64,000 bases of DNA, from assembly GCA_037043455.1 (NCBI GenBank), contig JAWPHD010011456.1, positions 1 to 64,000 of the forward strand. The letters are read 5' to 3'. Below, in pieces: positions 9,117 through 17,521 of this stretch. The stretch's first letter is position 1, and each line of letters opens with the position of its first letter. The stretch is from Cyrtodaria siliqua (lineage: Eukaryota; Mollusca; Bivalvia; Adapedonta; Hiatellidae). The notes below the pieces were generated by a model. That model was given only the letters and a program-made list of their open reading frames with translations, did not search any database and was not told the DNA's origin. Made by a program: the position numbers and the translations under genes.

Positions 9117-9744
9117 TCTTAGCTAAAGCTTTTTTTATTCTGGTTCTCTCCTCCAACGTCGGAATAACATCATTTTCTCTCAAACAATTTTCATAACTAT
9201 CTCTGTCCTTGGTGTATAACATACACAACCATTTTACTTGATCCCTCAAATCTTTCAATACAGAATTATATCTCTGTGAAATAACCCATACTGATTGTTT
9301 AGCGTGACGACCAGAGAATGCCAACTCTGACAACATATCTTTTTTCTTTGTTAATTCTTTTGTGGCGGAGCAATCATCAATGATGTATAATGTGGGCTTG
9401 CCAGCATATTTTTCGAAACATGAACGCAATAGTTCTTGTAGCTTTTCATTTCCGTCTTTACCAACAGGATTGACAATTGTTATTTTTTTATCTTTTGGGT
9501 GTCTTACATCTCCTATCCAGGATCTATTTTTATAAGCCTCGTTCCACTTTATAGTCGGGCACAATATAATTATATGTTCAAAAACTCCAAAATACTCTTT
9601 TTCAAGTATGTCAAGAACAAACTCTGTTTTACCACAGCCTGTCTGACCACAAATAATGGCATTGTGTGAATATTTAGGATATTTTTGTTGCAAACTAGTA
9701 TCCTGCTTCTTTGAATCTTCCATCTTCGAAATTGATTTGCGCAT
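9058..9744 (-). CDS. DNA-packaging ATPase (FtsK/HerA, A32-like)
   Basis: Drives element DNA into the capsid. The 228-residue protein has Walker A GQTGCGKT (33-40), a beta strand ending ILCPT (about 58-62), Walker B LYIIDD (D123, D124), the conserved FSGRHAKQ loop (about 143-150) and a sensor strand with Gln (WVISQ, about 157). Length and motif spacing fit the Polinton/adintovirus and NCLDV A32-like family. The start at 9744 follows TATATATAATACAAG; a second Met at 9723 is the alternative. The first part overlaps the end of the capsid gene by about 50 bases, placing packaging and capsid genes in one minus-strand block. Confidence 0.93.
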   Translation of the reverse strand: MRKSISKMEDSKKQDTSLQQKYPKYSHNAIICGQTGCGKTEFVLDILEKEYFGVFEHIIILCPTIKWNEAYKNRSWIGDVRHPKDKKITIVNPVGKDGNEKLQELLRSCFEKYAGKPTLYIIDDCSATKELTKKKDMLSELAFSGRHAKQSVWVISQRYNSVLKDLRDQVKWLCMLYTKDRDSYENCLRENDVIPTLEERTRIKKALAKTKYSKLILRTDQPTGYWVE

Positions 9745-10963
9745 CTTGTATTATATATAGATAAATATTTAAAGTTTGATCTGCATCTGCTTTTTTATTT
9801 ATTAATATCGTTATGCCTTCACTGCCGTTTTCTATTCTTCTTCCGCTGTCGTGTAATAAATTGTCCTCACATGTTCTAAGGTCAAGCCACAAAGCATATG
9901 ATTTTGTCAAATAAGTCTCAAGAGAAACACTGGTAAAGTTTAAGTCTCTTGCTACTATTTCTGTCTCTTTGTTTCTTTTTGATGTTAAGGCAAAATATTT
10001 GTTTATATCATCCCAATGTTGATATGCTTTCATGCCCTGACTATACAACTGATTTGGTACTCCCTCTATTGTCATTTCAACCTTTTCAATCTTTGGGTTG
10101 TAATAGGTTTCTGTGTCTGTTCTTTCTGGGTCTTCAAACAGCATTAAAATACCTTTCATGCTCCGTGCTGGTACATTAATGTTGATGTTCCAAAGAGTAT
10201 CAGATTTGTTTGCTATTATTTTTCTATGTCGCAAGATACGATCATACATAAATGACATCTTACCATTGATTTGCTGTCTTATTTGTCTGGATAATTCAAC
10301 ATCACTAACCGTATCAAATTCCAAGCAGATATTTTTTATTACATAAGATGCATCAGCATCAGCGCTTTTGATAACTTTGTTATAATCGTTAAACGTTAAT
10401 TCATATTCTAACCTATCACCAAGCCCCGCTTGATAAAATGGCATATGACTTTCTAACATTTCAAAGTCCAGTGGAATACAAAATCTATTTCCATAAGCTG
10501 CTGCTATAGCTTCATCTTTAGTGTCTGAGGAAGCATCTCCCGCGCTAACTCTATGTTTTAACATGTTTGATTTACCAATACCTTGGTAAGCTATGTTTTG
10601 TCGTTCAGTAGGGCTTTTCCATAAATCTACATAACAATGATATATATCACTGTCATCTATTGACATGACTTCATTGCCACTTATTCTTATTGTCATTTTT
10701 TTCACAATTGTTCTACCCAGATTTTGAAATAGAGTAGCGTTGGCGTCTGTTCTGCTTTTAAGTTCTATTTCAAAGGCAAGACGAGCAGTACTTGGAACTA
10801 TCACATCATTAGTACTTAGATTTGGAAATCTCACAAGCAGTTGCTGGTTTTGGTCTATTGTTGATGGATTATTAGTTATTACTACACTTGTGCGGATGCC
10901 TTTGGCACCATGAGGTTCTCTTAGTTTTCTATGAGGGCTGAGTTTGTTTCCGTAAGCTGACAT
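9695..10963 (-). CDS. Major capsid protein, double jelly-roll (Polinton MCP)
   Basis: Forms the pseudo-hexagonal capsomers of the presumed virus particle. The 422-residue protein is beta-rich throughout, with two halves separated near residue 240. Recognisable stretches are STARLAFEIELKS and RTIVKKMTIRISGNEVM in the first half, and the typical second-half run KIEKVEMTIEGVPNQLYS followed by LTSKRNKE. Gene order next to the packaging ATPase is as expected for Polintons. It starts with MSAYGNKLSPHRK. Identification rests on the motif style, size and context; structure comparison would settle it. Confidence 0.85.
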   Translation of the reverse strand: MSAYGNKLSPHRKLREPHGAKGIRTSVVITNNPSTIDQNQQLLVRFPNLSTNDVIVPSTARLAFEIELKSRTDANATLFQNLGRTIVKKMTIRISGNEVMSIDDSDIYHCYVDLWKSPTERQNIAYQGIGKSNMLKHRVSAGDASSDTKDEAIAAAYGNRFCIPLDFEMLESHMPFYQAGLGDRLEYELTFNDYNKVIKSADADASYVIKNICLEFDTVSDVELSRQIRQQINGKMSFMYDRILRHRKIIANKSDTLWNININVPARSMKGILMLFEDPERTDTETYYNPKIEKVEMTIEGVPNQLYSQGMKAYQHWDDINKYFALTSKRNKETEIVARDLNFTSVSLETYLTKSYALWLDLRTCEDNLLHDSGRRIENGSEGITILINKKADADQTLNIYLYIIQDAQINFEDGRFKEAGY

Positions 10964-11010
10964 TGTTTTTATTTTTTAAATATATTTTTTAAAATTAAAT
11001 AAAATAAACA

Positions 11011-12366
11011 ATGGCTGAGGGTGGATTTGAAAATCCTGCGTTCGATCCAGATGATTATGATGAATATTATGATTTTGATGATGATGATGCACCGATGGTG
11101 CCTGATGAGCCTGTTCTAAGAAGTCTTCTTAATCAAAGCGACCATATTGCTGAACTTCGTGGGGAGTTGAAAGAATCCGAACTTGAAGCATACAAGAAAA
11201 ATCTTGTAAAATCCTTTTATGATGAAATAGAAAAACGATATAAAATGGCACCGGACAAAATGGATTATGACCAGTTTAAAGTATCAGATGATGGTAAAAC
11301 ATTATACTGGATTGTTGGTGATAAAGAAATAAGAATAACTGCCAGGCAAGGCTCTTTTACATTTCTTGCTCTTGGTTCTTTGGCAAATGAATATAACAGG
11401 GTTATTGGCTCTGGGGGAACATTGGCGGTAAGACAATTTTTGAATTTGCCAGAGTATAACAGTAAAACAAAATTATCACAAAAATTTAGACAAAAGTTGC
11501 AAGAGTTGGAGAGCACAATAAACGATTTACCAGATAATGTGGATAATATTCCATTACAAGATTTATCACGTGATATAGATAGCATAAACGCATCACTGGA
11601 TAACATAGAGACATCATTGTATGACTGGGATGTGATTGAGCGTCCTGATGTTTCAACACAAACAAATATAGACAGGCGTGAAATGGATGGAATAGTAAAA
11701 GCAATGACAACTGCCAAGGAAGAACTTACCAATAACGTAGCAAAACTCACACAACTTGATAAAGACATAACAAGAGAAAAACAAAAGTTAGAACAAGCTA
11801 AGACTGATAATGATGAATTCCAGATAAAAAGAATTAGTGATCGCATCAAAGACCTTGAAAATGAAAGAGGTGCAAGAATGGATGTCATTAATGAAAACAG
11901 AGAAGCTTTTCGTAACCAAGTAAGCAGGATAAAAGAGACAATAAACAAAATGTTAAAGGAGGATACAACTCTTGGTGAGAAAATTAAAACCTTGTTTAGG
12001 GAGCAAGGTATTACTATTGTTAGTATTTTAACTGCATTTGGTATGATTCTTGGGGTGATAATTAATTCTATTATTCCCACATCAAGTGCTGCTCCAACTC
12101 CAACTCCAACTCCAAAACCTGATCCATCAAGTGTAAAAGATTGGATAAAAAAACAACTATTTAATCTTGGTAAACTTCTTGCCAACCTAGCTGGTAAAGC
12201 TGCTGCAGCACTTCCAGGAGTTATTGGTGCAATAGTATCATGGCTTTTATCTGCAACAGGTAATGTTATTAATTGGCTTGGTAACAATCTATGGGCTTTG
12301 CTTGTGTTTGTTTCCGGGTTGTTATATGTGGCAGCCAAAGAGTGGTTTAGTAAATCTCGTAAATAA
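11011..12366 (+). CDS. Large coiled-coil membrane protein of the Polinton
   Basis: 451 residues, divergent from the capsid gene with only 47 bases between starts. The N-terminus is highly acidic (residues 14-26, Asp/Tyr). A conserved globular part follows (about 90-160, ITARQGSFTFLALGSLANEY), then a long coiled coil (about 165-330). A membrane segment at about 334-356 is followed by a Pro-Thr repeat (TPTPTPTPKP) and a Gly/Ala-rich hydrophobic region with at least one more membrane segment at about 425-443, ending KSRK. This layout suggests a virion surface or membrane-remodelling protein, but no fusion-protein motif is visible. A 357-codon open frame on the opposite strand is a shadow. Confidence 0.7.
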   Translation: MAEGGFENPAFDPDDYDEYYDFDDDDAPMVPDEPVLRSLLNQSDHIAELRGELKESELEAYKKNLVKSFYDEIEKRYKMAPDKMDYDQFKVSDDGKTLYWIVGDKEIRITARQGSFTFLALGSLANEYNRVIGSGGTLAVRQFLNLPEYNSKTKLSQKFRQKLQELESTINDLPDNVDNIPLQDLSRDIDSINASLDNIETSLYDWDVIERPDVSTQTNIDRREMDGIVKAMTTAKEELTNNVAKLTQLDKDITREKQKLEQAKTDNDEFQIKRISDRIKDLENERGARMDVINENREAFRNQVSRIKETINKMLKEDTTLGEKIKTLFREQGITIVSILTAFGMILGVIINSIIPTSSAAPTPTPTPKPDPSSVKDWIKKQLFNLGKLLANLAGKAAAALPGVIGAIVSWLLSATGNVINWLGNNLWALLVFVSGLLYVAAKEWFSKSRK

Positions 12367-13012
12367 GTAATGCAGCAAGACCTATTACTATAGTACCAAC
12401 AATTATAGTTGTTTTGTTATCTTCGTGTTCAATCGCTATTTTTTGTATTTCTGGTGGGTTATGTTTCACAGTTTTATGTATTGATGATTTATCAAAGTGT
12501 TCCGGTAAAAATTTCTTTGTCGTGGTGCCTTGAAAAGGTTGAATATTTTTTGGTGGCACTGGTTTTACATTTACATCATTATTCAATCCTAATGCTTGTG
12601 CGTCGGTTGCTATTACAATTTCATTATTGTAGTCTTGTATTATTCCGATTCTTAATTCCATGTCACTCGGAGACATATACAATCCACTTCCATAAACAAA
12701 ATTTACTTTACTTCTTGCATATTTTAGGGTGTTTTCATATCTTGAAATTTGACTGGGCAAGTCGATGGGGCTATTTATTGCGTCCTCTACATTTGCTAAA
12801 AATTGTTTCTGTGCATCAAATGCTGTTCCAGTTCCAAGTATATCAGTTCTTGTTTGTGATTGCGAGCCAAGGATTGCCCAGCAGTATGTTCTTATGCTGT
12901 CATTAATTCTTTCTACTCCTGCTCTTGTAAATCCAGATGAACTATCTAGTATAAAAGTAGACCAACTATTGTCTGCCTCAGATCCTTGTGCGATGTGTTT
13001 TATCACTCTCAT
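12347..13012 (-). CDS. Tail-anchored Polinton protein, unknown function
   Basis: 221 residues. A helical N-terminal half (SSGFTRAGVERINDSIRT, about 24-42), a Pro/Lys/Asn-rich linker at about 145-185, and a C-terminal membrane anchor (TTIIVGTIVIGLAALLIYEIY) ending at the stop. The start lies within the last 35 bases of the 12978-13601 gene and has no TATA-like run of its own, so the two may be co-transcribed. The 3' end converges on the coiled-coil gene with a 20-bp overlap. Role unknown; a membrane-anchored virion component is plausible. Confidence 0.62.
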   Translation of the reverse strand: MRVIKHIAQGSEADNSWSTFILDSSSGFTRAGVERINDSIRTYCWAILGSQSQTRTDILGTGTAFDAQKQFLANVEDAINSPIDLPSQISRYENTLKYARSKVNFVYGSGLYMSPSDMELRIGIIQDYNNEIVIATDAQALGLNNDVNVKPVPPKNIQPFQGTTTKKFLPEHFDKSSIHKTVKHNPPEIQKIAIEHEDNKTTIIVGTIVIGLAALLIYEIY

Positions 13013-13601
13013 AGACTGTAAAACTCATCGTTTTGTTGTCGTATACAGTATTTACCAAAGGATGATAACCAATATGTGTCCAGTAATTATAAATTGTTCC
13101 TAGGCCATTATTATAGCTTCGTTTCTGTCTCCAGTCCGAATTTAAGTCAACGTTAAACTCTTTGCATATTCTCTCGTATGCGTTTCGGTTATATGTGTTA
13201 TTAAACGCATTCCAATTTGAGTCTTGCGGCATTGCTACACTCATCTCAAATAATATTCTTCTGACTTGGTAATAGACATGAAATCGAAATAACGAACCAA
13301 CCAAAGTATCAGCTTTTAGATGATTGTTAAAATCAATACCACATCCAGTTGTCGCACACCAAATAGCAAAGTTCAACTGATTCTGCCAAAATAACATCCA
13401 ATCTGTTCCCCAGCGTTGGACTATATCATCTGATTTGACGTATGGAAGTTTGTATTTTTCAAAGACATTTGGAAATGATGCTTTAAAGTCTTTACCGTCT
13501 GATGTAATGACTATGTTTTGATTTATTATATCTATCACTTTCTTGCTGAAAGTATTTGAATAGTGAGCATCTGGGTTATATTTGAATTCTTTAGAAATCA
13601 T
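12978..13601 (-). CDS. Polinton protein of unknown function (207 aa)
   Basis: A soluble protein of 207 residues, rich in aromatic residues, with a conserved-looking core (VQRWGTDWMLFWQNQLNFAI, about 61-80, then WCATTGCGID). It has no membrane segment and no signal peptide. It starts after a (TA)n run and A-rich leader shared as a divergent promoter region with the penton gene (37 bases between the two start codons). The tail overlaps the start of the 12347-13012 gene. Probably a structural protein of the particle from its position; I do not recognise a family. Confidence 0.62.
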   Translation of the reverse strand: MISKEFKYNPDAHYSNTFSKKVIDIINQNIVITSDGKDFKASFPNVFEKYKLPYVKSDDIVQRWGTDWMLFWQNQLNFAIWCATTGCGIDFNNHLKADTLVGSLFRFHVYYQVRRILFEMSVAMPQDSNWNAFNNTYNRNAYERICKEFNVDLNSDWRQKRSYNNGLGTIYNYWTHIGYHPLVNTVYDNKTMSFTVYESDKTHRTRI

Positions 13602-13638
13602 TTTAATTTGTGTTTTTATATATATATATTAAAAAAAA

Positions 13639-14283
13639 ATGTTTCATACAATTTCAAACATAGACAACTCTATTAATTTACAACAGTATATCGATAATAG
13701 AGATGGAACTAAGCGCGTTGGATTAAAAAGTTTTACATACACTATCGGTTGGTATAATATTATTCATGAAACCGCAAAGACAAGAAACCCAGACAAAGTA
13801 GAACATTTTCCAGGTGGACTCTATAATATTCCATACTTGGCAAAAAAGTTTAAAAAGCTAAATGAAAATATTATCCTGGACAGTATTGAGCAAATTGGTA
13901 CAGCCATTATAGAGACGTCAATAGAAACACGAATGTCAAGCGGTCTTTCAAAAATGCTGGGATTCAAGGACAGAAAATGGTTGACAGGTATTACTTTAGG
14001 AGATTACCCAATGGATTTAGCTCCTTACAAACAGCTATATGTTCATCTGAAACAAGTTAATACGAGTAGTAATTATTTCAATGGTGCACCAAGCACTATT
14101 ATAGGTGTTGTGCCTGTAGTAAATAAGAAGTTTGGAGATATAGTATATACAAGTTTTTATCCTGAATATCACTGTCTTATGAATGGTGCAATAACTGAAT
14201 TGAAAATAGAAGTCAGAGATGAGTATGGCAACAAAATAGATAATCACGGTTTGCCTATGAGTTGTGTTTTAGAAATTATTTAA
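13639..14283 (+). CDS. Minor capsid (penton) protein, single jelly-roll
   Basis: Expected to form the five-fold vertices of the capsid. The 214-residue protein carries features of the Polinton penton: an N-terminal strand (KRVGLKSFTYTIGWYNI), a middle helical part with LGF and W (about 112-118), and a conserved C-terminal half with PMDLAPYKQLYVHLKQVN, then GAPSTIIGVVPV, YPEYHCLMNGAITELKI and a GLPMSC ending. It heads a plus-strand run of three genes (penton, fibre-like, late-domain protein) that ends at the right terminal repeat. Identification is from motif recognition and size. Confidence 0.82.
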   Translation: MFHTISNIDNSINLQQYIDNRDGTKRVGLKSFTYTIGWYNIIHETAKTRNPDKVEHFPGGLYNIPYLAKKFKKLNENIILDSIEQIGTAIIETSIETRMSSGLSKMLGFKDRKWLTGITLGDYPMDLAPYKQLYVHLKQVNTSSNYFNGAPSTIIGVVPVVNKKFGDIVYTSFYPEYHCLMNGAITELKIEVRDEYGNKIDNHGLPMSCVLEII

Positions 14284-14308
14284 AAAATATATTTTTATAA
14301 AAAAAACA

Positions 14309-14809
14309 ATGAGTATATTTGGACCACCAACAAGCCCTAAAAAAACAGAAGACTTAGAGACTTTGATAAATGATGTTCAAGATTTATATAGGCGAATTGT
14401 GCCTTTTGTTCACCAGTTTAATCATTTAAAAAATAGAGTTGATAATCTTAAATATGGAATTATAACAATATTTGCAGAGGCTAAGGGCCCACTTGTGTTG
14501 AATAGAATACTCTCATTTGGTAACGGCGGGGCAGAAAAAAATGTGGGGCATGTAATGACACGCCGTGGACGGATTATGGGAATAGGTTTAGCAAGTGACC
14601 GATTAGTTGGTGACGTAACTGTAATAGTTTCTGTCAATGGTGTTGAACAACCAAATTATGGTATAACGCTTCACATCATCCCACGCAATCATGATAACTT
14701 TGATAAACCTTTAGAAATTGGCGCTGGTTCTGTTGTTAACTTTGTATGCAAGGTTGCCAACGCTACAGCTGTAAATACGGTGGCATCATTATTAATTGAA
14801 TTAATTTAA
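14309..14809 (+). CDS. Fibre-like protein: coiled coil plus compact beta domain
   Basis: 166 residues, 25 bases after the penton gene. Residues 12-50 form a heptad-like helix (LETLINDVQDLYRRIVPF). After this the protein is beta-rich and ends in a jelly-roll-like block (about 75-166: RRGRIMGIGLASDRLVGDV, VIVSVNGVEQPNY, LEIGAGSVVNFVCKV). A coiled stalk with a C-terminal beta head next to the penton gene is the arrangement of trimeric fibre or spike proteins in adenovirus-like particles, so host attachment is a reasonable guess. This is inference from architecture; no homology is claimed. Confidence 0.6.
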   Translation: MSIFGPPTSPKKTEDLETLINDVQDLYRRIVPFVHQFNHLKNRVDNLKYGIITIFAEAKGPLVLNRILSFGNGGAEKNVGHVMTRRGRIMGIGLASDRLVGDVTVIVSVNGVEQPNYGITLHIIPRNHDNFDKPLEIGAGSVVNFVCKVANATAVNTVASLLIELI

Positions 14810-14831
14810 TTTTTTATTCATTAATAAAAAA

Positions 14832-15425
14832 ATGCCGAAGCAACCAACAGCACCAAGTTTATATCCTGATTTGCCAGTGGAAAATTCAGTGGAAAACGGA
14901 CAAAATTATAGATTACAAAAGATTTCAGAAATTGAAAAAAAGTTAATTACAGAACGAGATATACGTCAGTCACTTTATAAAAAATATAAACGTGGTATTA
15001 ATATTACAGATGGAATTGACACTACCTTGATATCAGCAGGTGTTATTATGGCTGGGATTGGATTTGTTATTCCAGTTTTGTTACCTTTGGAAATAGCAGC
15101 AATAATATGTGGAGCTACAGGTGTTTGTGTTAATTTTATCAGACGCAAGCTTAATGTAAAAGCTCAAAAACATCATGAAATAAAAACTTTGGCAGAGGCT
15201 AAGTTAAATAGTATAAAGCAGTTAATATCAAAAGCGTTGAGTGATGCACAAATATCTGATCAAGAGTTTAAGATGATTTTAGATGAGTTAGATAAATATT
15301 ATAGTTTAAAAGAAGACACCAAACAAAAAAAGGCTAAAATAAGTGAAGCTCAAAAAAAAGAACTAGTGGAGCAGGGAAGAAAAGAAGCAATGGCAACCTT
15401 ACAAAAAAGTCTAAAAAGTGTGTAA
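14832..15425 (+). CDS. Two-segment membrane protein with PTAP and LYPxL motifs
   Basis: 197 residues, the last gene before the right terminal repeat. The N-terminus reads KQPTAPSLYPDLP: a PTAP tetrapeptide (residues 5-8) followed at once by LYPDL (10-14). These are the canonical short motifs that recruit TSG101 and ALIX in viral budding. Then come a basic helix with YKKYKRG, a membrane hairpin at about 64-99 (ISAGVIMAGIGFVIPVLLP, LEIAAIICGATGVCVNF), a basic patch and a long charged helical tail (110-197). It is likely a virion or assembly-site membrane protein. The motifs are seen directly; the budding role is inference. Confidence 0.7.
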   Translation: MPKQPTAPSLYPDLPVENSVENGQNYRLQKISEIEKKLITERDIRQSLYKKYKRGINITDGIDTTLISAGVIMAGIGFVIPVLLPLEIAAIICGATGVCVNFIRRKLNVKAQKHHEIKTLAEAKLNSIKQLISKALSDAQISDQEFKMILDELDKYYSLKEDTKQKKAKISEAQKKELVEQGRKEAMATLQKSLKSV

Positions 15426-15499
15426 TAAATTGTTTTAGTAATGTGTATGAGTACGATCCACCACCTTTGTATTCAAGGTCAGAAAATTGTTAATTGAAT

Positions 15500-15830
15500 G
15501 TAATTTTGATAACAAATCGACAAATTTGTTTTGTATTAAAGAAACATTTTATAATTTTGATAACTTATAAAAAAAAATAAACTTGCAATCTTCACTACCC
15601 CTATTTTAAAAAAGTTTTAATAAATCAAGTAAAATCACCATTTCATGGTGATTTATTTAAAAAAAATTAAACTTGCAATCTTCACTACCCCTATTTTAAA
15701 AAAGTTTTAATAAATCAAGTAAAATCACCATTTCATGGTGATTTATTATATATGTGTTTATTTTGAGGTCGTTCTGCTGCAATTCGAGGTAAAAAAAAAA
15801 TTACAACAGAAACCCCAAAATACATATATA
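15500..15830 (-). repeat. Polinton right terminal inverted repeat with internal 90-bp duplication
   Basis: Reverse complement of the left repeat, with a block starting AACTTGCAATCTTCACTACC present twice (around 15580 and 15670, period 90 bp). Each copy contains the 23-bp hairpin (15632-15654 and 15722-15744). The left repeat has one copy of this block. Confidence 0.9.
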
Positions 15831-15836
15831 TTGTAA

Positions 15837-16387
15837 TGTTGTACAATGTTTTACTCGAACAACATTTAAATGTATACATGCGATAAGCGTTATCGTAAAT
15901 GATATAATATATCACCTACACCGTTTGTCTTCATACATGTACATCAATTGTAGGTTTGATAATATTGGTACCAGAGCACCTGTTATTTTCGATGGGGCAT
16001 CAATGTGTTAATTCTTAAAATATAAGTTATCGCTGTATGCTGGTTGCCGAGTAATCAATTACCAATAGATGAATAGACAGGTATTTGGGAGAATCATAGT
16101 TTTGGTAAACACTCGATACAAAAACAAAGCTGTGTTCCGAAAGTGTACAGAATTTGTAACACTCTTCTTATAGTGTTAAATCAGCATTTATATTGCAAGC
16201 TCAATGTTATTATCATGTCAGTTCATTTGCTCAATTTAGTAAAGAAGGAAAATAACAATTATTCTTCATTAATTACTTCTCCTTCCAGTGGCACTTATCA
16301 AACATAATCACAAATATATTCGATGGCTTCGGCTGACGAATAATAAAACGAATTTGTGTTCTTATAGATGGATTTGGGTTTTTTTGC
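15837..16387. other. Gap between Polinton and Helitron, no gene
   Basis: 551 bp of AT-rich DNA without a credible frame. Near 16320-16350 a weak stem (TATTCG / CGAATA) lies just beyond the 3' end of the Helitron coding region and could be its terminal hairpin, but the stem is only six pairs and the boundary is not established. Confidence 0.4.
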
Positions 16388-17521
16388 TCAATGATTTGCC
16401 GGTATACTAGGTGTCTTTTGTCTTTCAACACAGCAGTACACAATCTTGTGGTCTGACCAGTATGTTTCTATGACTCCTGTAAAAACTTGACAATTTGTGA
16501 AGACAAGGTCAATCATTGTTCCATAATCTGTAGTATGCTGCTTCAGCTTTTGAGTACAGGAACAATAGTCATTCATGAAAGAAAGAAATTGTCCGTTTTC
16601 AATATTGCCATCAATATTAAAATCTCCAATAATGACGGTTTTCACGCTTTTCACTATAAGTGGCACTAAGTTTTCAATCAAACAAGATTTCAATTTGCAC
16701 CCTTGGAACTTGGGTGATTTATACAAGACAACGAGTTGGTATTCGTCATTACTATTTTCTTCACAAATTCGCACATATATGAATTCCAAGTCATCAGAAC
16801 TGTACTTTTCTTGTTGAACAACATTTATGTTTTGCTTGAGGTACATTACCAAACCATGATATGGTCGTGATAGAAGTATGTTTTGGTCATTTCTGAGAAC
16901 ATTAAACCCAGGTATGCTAAAATTCGTGTCTAAATCTCTGTCACAATGTCTAGATTCTGCTATGCCAATTACATCAGCGGACAATACATTTGGTTCATAT
17001 CTTACATCTTCAAAATGTTTATACAATGATCTACTATTGCTGAATGCAACTTTGAAAGATGAATCTATTTCATATAATGGATTGTAACACAGTTCTAATT
17101 TAGCTGAATCTCTTAGGCGTCTAATCTCCACATTAACTTTTTCATCAACTGTGAGTGCCTGTTCATTAAAGTTCAGTATATGAAGATTTTCTAAAGTTCG
17201 TACTCTGCTCAAAGCAACATAATGAATATGAGGAATCTTTCTTATCCTTGTTTGGGACAAATCAACAACAATTTCATCAACAGTGCATCCTTGGGCTTTA
17301 TGAATGGTTTTGCCAGCAGAAGGTTTGAGAGGAAACTGTATTCTTCGAAAGGTTTTGAAGTTGTAGAGGAAAGTTCTCTCAATGTTAAATATTGGTGTCC
17401 ATATTGCTTGTATTATATCAGTATAATACCCTCTCTCTGAAAAAGTTTTCCTGGTAGCAGAACCAATTTTTGAATCATGAAACTGGACCCAGATTATGCT
17501 TGGTCGACTAGTTTCAAGCAT
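16388..17521 (-). pseudogene. Helitron ORF part 4: helicase end plus EEP endonuclease
   Basis: 377 codons. Residues 63-120 hold the final helicase motifs (AGKTIHKAQGCTVDEIVVDL, HYVALSRVRTLENLHIL). Residues about 155-365 form an endonuclease/exonuclease/phosphatase domain: an acidic site at IGIAES (E189), IIGDFNID (D300, N302), and YWSDHKIV (S356, D357, H358), so the core catalytic residues are present. This domain marks the Helentron branch. The frame begins inside the previous part, overlapping by 28 bases, and reflects a one-base frameshift. The stop is at 16388. Confidence 0.87.

Larger units (their letters stand above)
1000..15830. mobile_element. Polinton/Maverick DNA transposon (virus-like), near-complete
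   Basis: A 14.8 kb element bounded by long terminal inverted repeats (1000-1273 and 15500-15830). Candidate 6-bp target duplications TTGTAA flank it at 994-999 and 15831-15836; six base pairs is the usual Polinton size. It encodes the diagnostic set: protein-primed DNA polymerase B, RVE integrase, FtsK/HerA-type packaging ATPase, double-jelly-roll capsid protein and penton-like minor capsid protein, plus small conserved proteins. Genes lie on both strands, tightly packed, often with convergent 3' overlaps. Most frames are open, so insertion is probably recent. The exact outer edge is uncertain by one or two bases because both ends run into an AT repeat. Confidence 0.95.

Noticed and set aside
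11265..12338. 357-codon open frame on the minus strand
   Set aside because: Lies fully opposite the coiled-coil Polinton gene and is Ser/Leu-rich as expected for an antisense shadow; no promoter-like start.
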